From NCBI RefSeq assembly GCF_009931655.1, contig NZ_CP047984.1, positions 3,489,001 through 3,553,000 of the forward strand: 64,000 nucleotides of DNA, read 5' to 3'. Below the pieces are notes generated by a model that was not told the DNA's origin, made no database searches, and was given only the letters and a program-made list of their open reading frames with translations. Within the stretch, counting starts at the first letter, position 1. Each line of letters opens with the position of its first letter. The position numbers and the translations under genes are program-made. The DNA is from Pontibacter russatus. Its GTDB lineage: Bacteria > Bacteroidota > Bacteroidia > Cytophagales > Hymenobacteraceae. This document shows, one piece after another, positions 1-8,796 of this stretch.

Positions 1-1
1 G

Positions 2-532
2 TTCCTGCTGTATGTGCAGGAGGCGCGAAAAGCCGCTTTGCGGAAGGAGACAGACCTGGGCATGAAGCAGACGTTCGTGGCGCTGGGGCTGCTTGTGCTG
101 CCGCTGGTGCTGGTGTTCGTGGTGAGCGGCAGCGGCCAGCGCATCGCGCCGCAGCTCCTGTCGTCCATCTACCTGGTATATGGCATCACGGTGTTCCTGG
201 GTTTTGTGACCGCGCTCATCCTCGGGCAAACGTTCAAGACCCTGCCGTTCATCGTCTGGATGCACGCCTACGAAGACCATGTGGGGCGCTTTAAAACGCC
301 GCTCCCCAAAGACCTGTACAGCCACCAGTTGCAGCGCTGGCAAAACACAAGCTACCTGCTCGGCTTCCTGCTGCTGGTGGCCGGGGTGCTGCTGCGCCAA
401 CAGGAAATTATCCTGGCCGGGGCCATTGCCTTCACCCTTACGGCTGTTTTATATATGATAAACGTGTTCAGCCTGCTGCTGCACAAAGTACATGACCTTA
501 AACCCTTCACCTATGGAAACGCAAGCACCTGA
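2..532 (+). CDS. Polytopic membrane protein, 3' end only
   Basis: The reading frame is already open at the left edge (codons FLLY precede the first GTG at 14), so this is the C-terminal part of a larger protein. It shows four hydrophobic segments, at about residues 20-45, 55-78, 115-130 and 138-158 counted from the GTG. A polar loop between the second and third (VWMHAYED..GRFKTPLPKDLY) looks conserved in character. Its 3' end overlaps the start of the downstream DUF59 gene, so the two are probably co-transcribed. The pairing with a DUF59 factor and an Rrf2 regulator recalls Bacteroidota clusters with heme-copper-oxidase-like or NnrS-like membrane proteins, but nothing visible here proves that family. 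Function unassigned. Confidence 0.7.
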   Translation, partial: FLLYVQEARKAALRKETDLGMKQTFVALGLLVLPLVLVFVVSGSGQRIAPQLLSSIYLVYGITVFLGFVTALILGQTFKTLPFIVWMHAYEDHVGRFKTPLPKDLYSHQLQRWQNTSYLLGFLLLVAGVLLRQQEIILAGAIAFTLTAVLYMINVFSLLLHKVHDLKPFTYGNAST

Positions 533-827
533 CATCGGTCAGGAGGCCTTCGAAACGCTGAAGTATATCATTGACCCTGAAATCGGGATAAACATTGTGG
601 ACCTGGGGCTGGTATATAAAGTGAGCCTCGAGCAGGGGCTACTCACGGTGGAACTCACCCTGACCACGCCCGGCTGCCCCATGAGCAGCACCATCGTCAA
701 GGCGGCGGAGCAGATTCTGATGAAGCGCTTCCCCAGCCTGGACGTGGCGGTGGAACTGGTGTGGTCGCCGCCCTGGTCGATGGAGATGATTACAGAGGAA
801 GGGGAGCGGCAGTTGGGAAGGATGTGA
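513..827 (+). CDS. DUF59/MIP18 metal-sulfur cluster assembly factor
   Basis: A small single-domain protein of the DUF59 (PaaD/SufT/MIP18) family, whose members help mature Fe-S proteins in the cytoplasm. The domain covers nearly the whole chain: the early motif IIDPEIGINIVDLGLVY and the conserved cysteine in LTTPGCPMSS are both visible, and WSPPWSMEMI ends the fold. I prefer the ATG at 513 (METQAPD); an in-frame ATG at 492 would add seven residues. Either start overlaps the upstream membrane-protein gene. The Rrf2 regulator 48 bases downstream, with a likely Fe-S ligand set, suggests the group deals with Fe-S biogenesis or nitrosative stress. Family assignment is firm; the client protein is unknown. 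Confidence 0.88.
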   Translation: METQAPDIGQEAFETLKYIIDPEIGINIVDLGLVYKVSLEQGLLTVELTLTTPGCPMSSTIVKAAEQILMKRFPSLDVAVELVWSPPWSMEMITEEGERQLGRM

Positions 828-874
828 TACCTTTGCCGCTGTGTAAGTATTAGACATATAGAGATGCCTGACTC

Positions 875-1330
875 ATGTTATCAAAGACAACAGAATATGC
901 CCTGCGTGCCGTAGTATACGTTGCCATGCACGATACCCAGGGCGTGAAAGTGGGGATAAAGGAAATAGCCAAGGAACTGGAGCTGCCGGCGCATTTCATG
1001 GGCAAGATACTGCAGGACCTGGTGCGCAAGGGCGTTATCTCTTCTGTAAAAGGCCCCGGAGGCGGATTCTTCCTGCACCGGCCCGCCAGCGATATTAACC
1101 TGCTGGAAGTGGTGCAGGTGATTGACGGCCTCGAGGCTTTCAGGCGCTGCGGCATGGGCATGAAGCAGTGCTCCGACACGCACCCCTGCCCCCTCCACAA
1201 CGATATCAAGGCTTACCGCGACCAGATGCTGAAGGTGTTCAGCACCAAAACCATACAGGACCTGGTGGACGGCATCAGCTCCGGGCAGTATTTTATCACT
1301 AACGTACACGAGGCCGAGCCGAAGGTGTAA
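875..1330 (+). CDS. Rrf2 family transcriptional regulator (NsrR/IscR-like)
   Basis: Winged-helix DNA-binding regulator of 151 residues. The start MLSKTTEYALRAVVYVA and the helix KEIAKELELPAHFMGKILQ are typical Rrf2 features, followed by the wing KGPGGGFFL. A triad of cysteines in RRCGMGMKQCSDTHPCPLHN, with spacing C-x7-C-x5-C, matches the Fe-S cluster site of NsrR/IscR-type members, so it probably senses nitric oxide, redox state or Fe-S supply. It follows the DUF59 gene by 48 bases and likely controls this operon. Which signal it senses cannot be read from the sequence. Confidence 0.9.
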   Translation: MLSKTTEYALRAVVYVAMHDTQGVKVGIKEIAKELELPAHFMGKILQDLVRKGVISSVKGPGGGFFLHRPASDINLLEVVQVIDGLEAFRRCGMGMKQCSDTHPCPLHNDIKAYRDQMLKVFSTKTIQDLVDGISSGQYFITNVHEAEPKV

Positions 1331-1343
1331 TATATTTCGCGCA

Positions 1344-1476
1344 TTTATATAACCTTAGTTGCGATTTACTCTTGTCGTTGAGATATGACCTGCCCCTCCC
1401 TTTTCGAGGGGCAGGGGCAGGTTTTGCGTTGTGAGAATTTGGGCAAGTTTATATATCGCAACATGAGTTATATATA
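1344..1476. repeat. Dispersed element: inverted TATATCGCAAC motifs around a GC hairpin
   Basis: A minus-strand copy of the motif (1344-1366, read as AAATCGCAACTAAGGTTATA) and a plus-strand copy (1448-1476, TTTATATATCGCAACATGAG then TTATATATA) flank a perfect 10-bp hairpin CCTGCCCCTC/GAGGGGCAGG (1389-1398 and 1406-1415). Related motif copies lie at 1862-1890 and 58496-58522, the latter also beside a CCCCT/AGGGG hairpin. The hairpin could also act as a terminator for the Rrf2 operon. Confidence 0.55.
1389..1415 (+). terminator. Possible terminator after the Rrf2 operon
   Basis: A perfect 10-bp GC-rich stem with a 7-base loop containing TTTT, followed by GGGCAGGTTTTGCG. The T-run after it is short, so this may be part of the dispersed element rather than an efficient terminator. 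Confidence 0.4.
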
Positions 1477-1861
1477 AAAAGGGCGCAAGTATCAAGATAT
1501 AAGACTTTTGATGCTATATATAATTGATTATAATCGGATTACATATGTGGAGATTTTATGGATAGTGCAAGCTGATCTTGTCCGGGTATAGCTAAATACA
1601 ACACCCTTCTAAGCAGGCCCATTATTGCTGTGTCCCCGCACGTCTGTCCTATAGTTCCCTCCGGCCGTCATCCCGAAGCTTCTTGCCGCCGCTCACTTCC
1701 GGGCACACAAAGTCCTTTCTTGCCGGAGTTGCCTTCTTTTTTTACCTTTATCAAATTGATCCTCCGCGCCTTTGGAAACCTTTCCGTCGGACTGATGCAT
1801 CATGCCCCTGCTCCTCAATTATCCGGAAGGGATAGGTTTACAATCATCAAAAATTAATCAG

Positions 1862-1890
1862 TTTTATATATCGCAATCCGAGTTAATAAT
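1862..1890 (+). repeat. Second copy of the TATATCGCAA..GAGTTA motif
   Basis: TTTTATATATCGCAATCCGA followed by GTTAATAA. It differs from the 1448 copy by a few bases and lies about 90 bases before the GH32 gene, so it could also contribute to that promoter region. Confidence 0.5.
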
Positions 1891-1979
1891 TTAAATGTGT
1901 ACAAGTCGCCAAAACTATAGATGGCAGTACCGGGTATTTACCGGCACTGCCTTTCGTTAACCTTGAAGCCGCTGCAGAA

Positions 1980-3620
1980 ATGAAAAAATTGTATGCCCTC
2001 GCCGCGCTTGGCACGCTGCTGTATAGTTGCAACGCAAACCAATCGGCGGTTGAGAACACTGGCACAGAAGCAACAACAGAGGCCACAGCAGCCACTTCCG
2101 ACGAGCCGCACCGCCCGCAGTTTCACTTCACGCCGCCCTCCGGCTGGATGAACGACCCGAACGGGATGGTGTACCACAACGGCGAGTACCACCTCTTTTA
2201 CCAGCACAACCCCGACAGCACCGTTTGGGGGCCGATGCACTGGGGCCACGCCGTGAGCAGGGATATGGTGGACTGGGAGCACCTGCCGATTGCGCTCTAC
2301 CCCGACAGCCTGGGCACCATTTTCTCGGGCAGCGCCGTAGTGGATGTAAACAACACCTCCGGGCTGGGGACAGCAGCCAATCCGGCCATGGTCGCCATTT
2401 TCACCTACCACAATGCGGAGGCAGAAAAGGCGGGCAAGGATGATTTTCAGACGCAGGGCATCGCCTTTAGCCTGGACAATGGCCGGAACTGGACAAAGTA
2501 CGAGGGTAACCCCGTGCTGGAAAATCCTGGGATACGCGATTTCCGTGACCCAAAAGTTTTGTGGTATGAAGAAGGGCAGAAGTGGATCATGACGTTAGCC
2601 GTAAAAGACCACATTAGTTTTTACTCCTCCCCTAACCTGCTCGATTGGAAACTGGAAAGTGATTTTGGCGCCAACGTGGGCGCGCACGGCGGTGTGTGGG
2701 AGTGCCCCGACCTGTTTAAGCTTCCGGTGGAGGGAACTGATGAAGAGAAATGGGTACTGATTGTAAACATCAACCCCGGTGCGCCAAACGGCGGATCAGG
2801 CACGCAATACTTTATAGGCAATTTCGACGGCAGCAAGTTTGTGATGGACCCGCAGTTTGAGGCAGGCCTGCAGGCGGAACCAACCATCGCAACCACCGTG
2901 AACGGACAGGAAGGCATCTGGCTCGACTATGGCCGGGACGAGTACGCCGGAGTAACCTGGGCTAACGTGCCGGAAGAAGACGGCCGTCGCCTGTTTATGG
3001 GCTGGATGAGTAACTGGGCCTACGCCAACGTGGTGCCGACAGAAAAGTGGCGAAGCGCTATGACGATGGCCCGGACCCTTGAATTGGTAGACACGCCGGC
3101 AGGGCTGCGTGTGGCCTCTTATCCTGTAAAAGAGTTGCAGCACCTATATGGCCCGACGTACACTCTCGAAGCACAGGATGTTGCCGGTGCGCTACCCATA
3201 TCAGAGAAGGCGCCTTTTTCGACTCCGACTTTTGATTTACAACTGGAGTTGGAGCGTCTTTCCCCGGACGGGCAGTTTGCTGTGGAACTGTCGAATGATC
3301 AGAACCAGAAAGCGCTTGTCGGTTATGATGCCACGCGCAAGCAGTACTATATAGACAGGCGAAACGCAGGTGACACCAGTTTTTCCGATGATTTCGCCGG
3401 CATTCACTATGCCCCGCGCCTGGCCAACGGAGCTTCTTTTCCGGTGCGCCTGCTGGTTGACGTGGCCTCGGTGGAGTTCTTCGCCGACGGCGGCAAAACC
3501 GTGATGACGGACATCTTCTTCCCCGATGGACCCTTTACCAAGGTAAGGCTGCTCACCGAAAGCGGAGAGTTTAAAGTAGATTCAGGGAAGCTGACGGAAC
3601 TGAAGTCTATATATAACTGA
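1980..3620 (+). CDS. GH32 family glycoside hydrolase (fructan/sucrose hydrolase), lipoprotein
   Basis: Hydrolyses beta-fructofuranosyl bonds (levan, inulin or sucrose; substrate not decidable here). The lipobox LYSC near residue 17 predicts a lipoprotein. The three GH32 signatures are all present: WMNDPNG with the nucleophile Asp59, FRDPKV with Asp190, and ECPDLF with the acid/base Glu241. The five-bladed propeller spans about 50-370 and a C-terminal beta-sandwich follows to 546, the usual size for the family. It lies about 2 kb upstream of the SusC/SusD pair on the same strand, separated by a DUF4397 gene and a very stable hairpin, so it may serve the same fructan uptake system but is probably its own transcription unit. 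Confidence 0.95.
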   Translation: MKKLYALAALGTLLYSCNANQSAVENTGTEATTEATAATSDEPHRPQFHFTPPSGWMNDPNGMVYHNGEYHLFYQHNPDSTVWGPMHWGHAVSRDMVDWEHLPIALYPDSLGTIFSGSAVVDVNNTSGLGTAANPAMVAIFTYHNAEAEKAGKDDFQTQGIAFSLDNGRNWTKYEGNPVLENPGIRDFRDPKVLWYEEGQKWIMTLAVKDHISFYSSPNLLDWKLESDFGANVGAHGGVWECPDLFKLPVEGTDEEKWVLIVNINPGAPNGGSGTQYFIGNFDGSKFVMDPQFEAGLQAEPTIATTVNGQEGIWLDYGRDEYAGVTWANVPEEDGRRLFMGWMSNWAYANVVPTEKWRSAMTMARTLELVDTPAGLRVASYPVKELQHLYGPTYTLEAQDVAGALPISEKAPFSTPTFDLQLELERLSPDGQFAVELSNDQNQKALVGYDATRKQYYIDRRNAGDTSFSDDFAGIHYAPRLANGASFPVRLLVDVASVEFFADGGKTVMTDIFFPDGPFTKVRLLTESGEFKVDSGKLTELKSIYN

Positions 3621-3896
3621 AGTATATTTGAAAGGGGTAGGGGCAACAGCGCTATAATGCCGAAGGATAGCATCTGCTGAACAGTGCTGCACGAATTTTC
3701 TTTGTGTCCGCTCTCCGGAGAAACAGCCATTAGGATATAAAGCGGCCCACAACTCCGTCTCCAACTGTTTTTTTAGATTTTATACATGCGTGTTGCAACC
3801 AACAGGCGCAATTCGGGGTCATTATCGCAAAACCGCCTATCTTTACCAGGAGCGCGGCCGGACAAACAACCTTATTACAAAACAATCAATCCTTTT

Positions 3897-4619
3897 ATGA
3901 AAAATCTTTTCAGCACGCGCGCTTTAAGCCGCGTTTCCCTTTTCCTGTGCAGCATCATGGCGTTCGGGTTAACAGGCTGCCTTGACAGCGACATGGACGA
4001 CGCCCCCGAGCCAAAACCCGTATCGTACGTCTCTTTTTACCACGGTGCGCCTGATGCCCCTGACTTCAATGTTTCTGTGGACGACGAGAAAATCAACAGC
4101 CAGGCCTTCAAATACTCGAATGCCTCCAACTACCTGTCGCTTGCCACAGGCAACCACGAAATCTCCTTTACGCCCGTAACGGCCACGACCCCCCTTGCCG
4201 ACACCACCTTCAACTTTAAGGAGGATAATATTTACTCGCTGTTTACGGTAGGCAGCCAGCAGAACGTAGACGTACTGGTGGTGCAGGACAGCCTGATCAC
4301 GCCGGGCACCGGTAAAGCCGCAGTCCGCCTCATCAACCTGTCGCCAGATGCGCCCGCTGTGGATGTGGCGGTGTCGGGAGGCGGAGCCGCCCCCTTGTTC
4401 ACTGGCGTGGAGTTTAAGGAAGACACGCCGTTCATCACGGTAACGGACGGCACGCTATCCTTCGTGGTGAAAGAGACCGGTACAGAAAATGTGCTGGTTG
4501 CCGCGACAAGCCTCAGCCTGGAGCCCGGCAGGAATTACACGCTCATCGTGCGCGGTTTCCAGACCCCCCCGGCCGGGAACTCGAATGTGCTTGCCCTGCA
4601 GATAGTCAGAAACTACTAG
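3897..4619 (+). CDS. DUF4397 domain lipoprotein
   Basis: A 240-residue predicted lipoprotein. The frame is open from 3786, but the ATG at 3897 gives a proper signal peptide ending in the lipobox LTGC, so I use it. Two similar halves, beginning VSFYHGAPDAPDFNVSVDD and VRLINLSPDAPAVDVAVSG, are the repeated beta-rich pattern of DUF4397, a family found on the surface of many Bacteroidota. No catalytic residues are evident; a binding or structural role is an inference. It ends just before an exceptional 30-bp-arm hairpin that should stop transcription ahead of the SusC/SusD operon. Confidence 0.88.
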   Translation: MKNLFSTRALSRVSLFLCSIMAFGLTGCLDSDMDDAPEPKPVSYVSFYHGAPDAPDFNVSVDDEKINSQAFKYSNASNYLSLATGNHEISFTPVTATTPLADTTFNFKEDNIYSLFTVGSQQNVDVLVVQDSLITPGTGKAAVRLINLSPDAPAVDVAVSGGGAAPLFTGVEFKEDTPFITVTDGTLSFVVKETGTENVLVAATSLSLEPGRNYTLIVRGFQTPPAGNSNVLALQIVRNY

Positions 4620-4672
4620 CAGCCAGCGGCAGCTCCCTTCCGGGAACTTATATGTAAACTTCCTGCGCCAGG

Positions 4673-4745
4673 GCAGAACCCCCTGTACGGCAAGCGGCGG
4701 CGGCCTTTTCAAAGGCGCCGCCGCTTGCCGTACAGGGGGTTCTGC
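4673..4745. terminator. Very long perfect hairpin terminator
   Basis: Two perfect 30-base arms (4673-4702 and 4716-4745; left arm begins GCAGAACCCCCTGTACGGCA) enclose a 13-base loop that itself can pair CCTTTT with CAAAGG. The right arm is followed by TTTTAG. It lies 53 bases after the DUF4397 stop codon. The stem is much longer than an ordinary intrinsic terminator needs. Confidence 0.85.
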
Positions 4746-5614
4746 TTTTAGTGCTGTACCCGCCCGGCTAAACGGATGGCACTTGCCGGACACCCATATA
4801 CTGCCGCAGCGCCACCGGGAGCCAGTAAGGAGTGAGTGAATAGTAAGGTTTATATATAAGCAGCACTACTATATAGGCCCAAAGCTGGCGCTGGGCGGAA
4901 GGCGAATGTCGGAAAGACCCCACGGCTAAATAATCCCCGAGGCGAATGCCTATGACAATCGCATACATGCGGTGCAACAGGCCCCGGAGGAATCGGGACT
5001 GATATGCCTGCGGGCAGGTAAGGAGTTCCTTCACTGCCAGAATAAGTAACTAAACACTTTTTTGTGAGCAAGATTTTTTTGTGTGAACCAATCCTTCTAT
5101 ATTTAGCTCATCAAGGCAGCGGTATGGCCAAAAACTATACGCTTCACTCTCCGGATGAAAATTAGTTCTGTATACAGAAAAGAAGTAATTTTTATCAATT
5201 TAATCCAGCAAAATAAGTATTATCGCACCCCACGGTGGCAGTGCGGTGTAAGGTTGAAGGGCAGGAAGGCTGGTTTTGCAGACGCCTATATATAGGAGAA
5301 ACTAAGCACTTGCTACTTCGGAACTGAGGGCGTGTTTACCGTTCGCAAAAGGTGTAGAAACAACACTAAAAAAGCTGGTCGAGGCCAGATGAGCACCCAG
5401 GAGCAGGATGGGCGGCCCGGAAGCATATAGGTAAATAGCAGCAGGCATGATCAACTGTACCGGCTGCCACAGTATATGAATACAGGTAACCCACTGACTG
5501 TCATTAAGATGTAAGATTACTCGGATGGGTGGTATGTGAAAGTACCCCCTCACCAAAGGCAAACACAGAGATTACAATTATATAGTGTATTTTAAACCTT
5601 TAATTTCACAATCT
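4746..5614. other. 869-base intergenic region before susC
   Basis: No convincing gene: the minus-strand frames at 4768-5034, 4850-5071 and 5302-5562 have no signal peptide, domain or credible composition. The last part is AT-rich and should carry the SusC/SusD promoter, but I find no clear TTTG-N19-TAnnTTTG match. No hairpin comparable to the one at 4673 was seen. Confidence 0.5.
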
Positions 5615-8600
5615 ATGCAACACCTTTTACTAAAAGAGCTGAAATACTTGCTTATTTTGCCTCTTTTCTTTATTTCTGTGGTCATGGCGTTCGCGCAGGG
5701 CGTCACGGTGCAGGGAAAAGTAACGGATGAAAGCGGCACACCCCTGCCAGGTGTTACTGTGCTGCTGAAGGGCACCTCGGTTGCAGCCCCGACAGGCGGC
5801 GACGGTACCTACACGATAAATGTGCCGGATGGCAACGGGACGCTGGTTTTCTCCTTCATCGGCTTCGCGCCGCAGGAAGTGGCCATTGACAACCGTTCCA
5901 CGGTAGACGTGCAGCTGGGTGCCGATGCCGAAGCGCTGGAGGAAGTAGTGGTAGTGGGCTACGGCACGCAGAAAAAAGAGACTGTAACGGGCTCTGTTGC
6001 CGCCGTAAAGGGCGCGGAACTGGAAAAGTCTCCTGCCGTTAACCTTACCAACTCCATTGCCGGACGTATGCCCGGTGTGGTAGCCGTAAACAGAAGCGGC
6101 GAGCCAGGCTACGACGGTTCCTCTATCCGGATCAGGGGCTCCAACACCCTCGGAAACAACGGGGCACTGGTTGTAATCGACGGAATCCCGGCCAGGGCAG
6201 GCGGTATTGAGCGCCTTAACCCAGCCGATATCGAAAGCATCTCTGTACTGAAAGACGCCTCCGCAGCCATATATGGCTCACGCGCGGCCAACGGCGTTAT
6301 CCTCGTGACCACCAAGCGGGGCACTGTAGGAAAACCTGAGCTGTCTTACTCTTTTAACCAGGGTTTCGCCCAGCCTACCGTTATCCCTGATCTGACCGAT
6401 GCCGTGCAGTTCGCTGAAATGCGGAACGACCTGGAGATATATAACCGCGTGCCGTCTTCCCTGTGGGAAGAGGCGAAGGAGGCGTTCCGCCAGAGCGGAA
6501 GCTACACGCTGCCCGATGGCTCTGTGGTTAATGCACACTATGGCCCGGATGATTTCCAGAAGTTCAGGGACGGCTCTAACCCCTGGACGCACCCCAACAC
6601 CGATTGGTACGACGCCACTCTGAAGGAGTGGTCTCCCCAGTCGCAGCACAACCTGCAACTGACCGGCGGAAGCGAGAACATCAAATTTCTGACCTCCCTG
6701 GGCTACGTAAACCAGGACGCCTTCTATAAGAACTCGGCCACTGGCTACAAGCAGTATGACCTGCGCGTAAACCTGGATGCGAACGTGAGCAAATACATCA
6801 AGACAAGCATTGGCATGCTGGGCCGTCAGGAGAACCGCTTCTTCCCAACAGTAGGCGCCGGTGCCATTTTCCGGATGCAGATGCGGGGCATCCCTACCGC
6901 TCCCGCCCGCTGGCCTGACGGCAGACCCGGACCAGACATCGAAAACGGTGAAAACCCTGTTGTGATCACGACCAACGAGACGGGTTATGACCGCGATACG
7001 CGCAGCTACCTGCAGACAAACGGCTCGGTAGAGATCACCAACCCCTGGGTGGAAGGTTTGAAGCTTACTGCCACAGCCGCGGTGGACAAGATGACCCGCC
7101 GTACCAAGAGATGGCAGATTCCGTGGTTCCTGTATGACTGGGATAAGCAAACGTACGAAGCAGACGGCGTGACGCCATTGCTGACAGCTGGCCGAAGAGG
7201 ACCTGCCGATCCAAACCTGAACATGTCTGATGAAGAGGAGTTGAAAATTCTGTTGGGCGCCGTGCTGAGCTTCGAACGCACCTTCGGCGACCATGGAGTA
7301 ACTGTGCTGGCTGGTACCAACCGGGAAACGATTGAAGGAGACTGGTTCTCTGCCTACCGCAGATACTTCATCTCTCCTGCCATTGACCAACTTAACGTAG
7401 GGGGGGATCTGGAGAAAAGCAACAATGGCGATGCCGTTGAAAGGGCGCGTCTGAGCCACTTCGGCCGCTTTGCCTACAACTACAAGGAGAAGTATATGGC
7501 TGAGTTTCTGTGGCGTTACGATGCCTCGGATATCTTCCCGGCCGATACCCGCTACGGCTTCTTCCCTGGGGTGCTGGCTGCCTGGAGAATCTCTGAGGAG
7601 AACTTCTTCAAGGATAACATCAGCTTTATCAACAACCTGAAACTGCGCGGATCATGGGGGCAGATGGGTAACGATGATATAGGCGAACTTTACTCGTACC
7701 TTTCCCTCAACCAATTCAACTCTTATATCATAGGAGGCCAGGAAGTGAAGACGCTGCGCGAAACACGTGTTCCCAATCCATTTATTACCTGGGAGGTAGC
7801 GAACAACGCGAACATCGGCTTAGACGGCCAGATGCTGCAGGGCAAGATCAACTTCGAGTTTGAAGTCTTCTATAACAAGCGTACCAGCATCCTGTGGCAA
7901 CAGTCCGGTACAGTTCCCCAGACCACGGGTATGACCTTGCCGCGCCAGAACATCGGCGAAGTGGCCAACAGGGGATGGGATGCCTTAGTTGGATATAACA
8001 ACCAGTTCGGAGATGTGTCTTTAAGCGTTAGCGCAAACGGCGGCTATGCCAAAAACGAGATACTCTACTGGGCAGAGGCACCCGGTGCACCTGATCACCA
8101 GCGTTCCACGGGTATGCCGATGGGTACAAGCCTCCGTTACGAGTACGACGGCGTGTTTGCAGACCAGGCGGACATTGATGCCAACCCGATTGACTACAGC
8201 GCCATCGTAGGTACGCTGCGCCCCGGCGATATGAAGTACAAGGATGTATCCGGCCCGAACGGTGTTCCGGATGGTAAAATCACACCAGACGACAGAACAA
8301 GAGATCCCCGCAACGATATTCCTACCTTCCAGGGCGGCTTGAATGCCAACGTGGGGTATAAGAATTTCGACTTCAGCGTGCTGTTCCAGGGTTCTGCCGG
8401 AGCCGTGACAACCATCGGTACAGGCGAAATGGGCAGTATCGGTAACTTCCTGGAGGATATCTATGTGAACCGCTGGACCGTGGACAACCACAGCTCGGAG
8501 CACCCACGCATCTCTGACCGCGGAAACCAGTACTACTCCGGTGGCAACACCTACTGGATGCGCAGCACTAACTACATCCGACTGAAGAACATCGAGTTAG

Positions 8601-8785
8601 GTTATACGCTTCCAGTTTCAATCGGCGAAAAGATAGGCCTGAGCGCGCTGCGGGTATATGTGAACGCCCTGAACCTGGCGACCTGGGATAAGCTGAAGGT
8701 ATATGACCCTGAGAACGTGAACGCCAACGGTCAGTACTACCCGCAGTCCAGAGTTATCAACACAGGTGTAACCGTAACATTTTAA
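5615..8785 (+). CDS. SusC/RagA family TonB-linked outer membrane transporter
   Basis: Energy-dependent outer-membrane importer of oligosaccharides or other nutrients, paired with the SusD lipoprotein downstream. The ATG at 5615 starts a clean signal peptide ending VVMAFAQG; the frame also has a GTG at 5585 that would add ten unneeded residues. A CarboxypepD-regulatory-like beta domain follows (VQGKVTDESGTPLPGVTVLLKG), then the junction motif EEVVVVGYGTQKKETVTGSV, the plug domain to about residue 235 with SIRIRGSNTLGNN, and a 22-strand barrel to residue 1056, ending in the aromatic-rich VTVTF. Length is normal for the family. Substrate is unknown; the GH32 gene upstream makes fructans a reasonable guess. 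Confidence 0.96.
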   Translation: MQHLLLKELKYLLILPLFFISVVMAFAQGVTVQGKVTDESGTPLPGVTVLLKGTSVAAPTGGDGTYTINVPDGNGTLVFSFIGFAPQEVAIDNRSTVDVQLGADAEALEEVVVVGYGTQKKETVTGSVAAVKGAELEKSPAVNLTNSIAGRMPGVVAVNRSGEPGYDGSSIRIRGSNTLGNNGALVVIDGIPARAGGIERLNPADIESISVLKDASAAIYGSRAANGVILVTTKRGTVGKPELSYSFNQGFAQPTVIPDLTDAVQFAEMRNDLEIYNRVPSSLWEEAKEAFRQSGSYTLPDGSVVNAHYGPDDFQKFRDGSNPWTHPNTDWYDATLKEWSPQSQHNLQLTGGSENIKFLTSLGYVNQDAFYKNSATGYKQYDLRVNLDANVSKYIKTSIGMLGRQENRFFPTVGAGAIFRMQMRGIPTAPARWPDGRPGPDIENGENPVVITTNETGYDRDTRSYLQTNGSVEITNPWVEGLKLTATAAVDKMTRRTKRWQIPWFLYDWDKQTYEADGVTPLLTAGRRGPADPNLNMSDEEELKILLGAVLSFERTFGDHGVTVLAGTNRETIEGDWFSAYRRYFISPAIDQLNVGGDLEKSNNGDAVERARLSHFGRFAYNYKEKYMAEFLWRYDASDIFPADTRYGFFPGVLAAWRISEENFFKDNISFINNLKLRGSWGQMGNDDIGELYSYLSLNQFNSYIIGGQEVKTLRETRVPNPFITWEVANNANIGLDGQMLQGKINFEFEVFYNKRTSILWQQSGTVPQTTGMTLPRQNIGEVANRGWDALVGYNNQFGDVSLSVSANGGYAKNEILYWAEAPGAPDHQRSTGMPMGTSLRYEYDGVFADQADIDANPIDYSAIVGTLRPGDMKYKDVSGPNGVPDGKITPDDRTRDPRNDIPTFQGGLNANVGYKNFDFSVLFQGSAGAVTTIGTGEMGSIGNFLEDIYVNRWTVDNHSSEHPRISDRGNQYYSGGNTYWMRSTNYIRLKNIELGYTLPVSIGEKIGLSALRVYVNALNLATWDKLKVYDPENVNANGQYYPQSRVINTGVTVTF

Positions 8786-8796
8786 GTGTACTAGCA

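Larger units (their letters stand above)
1331..1979. other. Intergenic region with two dispersed-element motifs
   Basis: 649 bases without a convincing gene; a 75-codon frame at 1630-1857 has no family features. It holds a GC-rich hairpin (1389-1415) and three copies of a TATAT-CGCAAY-GAGTTA motif, one of them inverted. The GH32 gene starts at its end; no TAnnTTTG promoter is obvious directly upstream of it. Confidence 0.6.

Noticed and set aside
1630-1857. 75-codon plus-strand frame in the region before GH32
   Set aside because: No signal peptide, no family pattern and sequence rich in dispersed repeat motifs.
3786-3896. N-terminal extension of the DUF4397 protein
   Set aside because: The extra 37 residues would bury the signal peptide and lipobox; the ATG at 3897 is the sensible start.
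4768-5562. Minus-strand frames in the susC upstream region
   Set aside because: Short, without domains, and with codon use unlike neighbouring genes.
6278-7459. 393-codon minus-strand frame
   Set aside because: Antisense shadow of susC with no family features.
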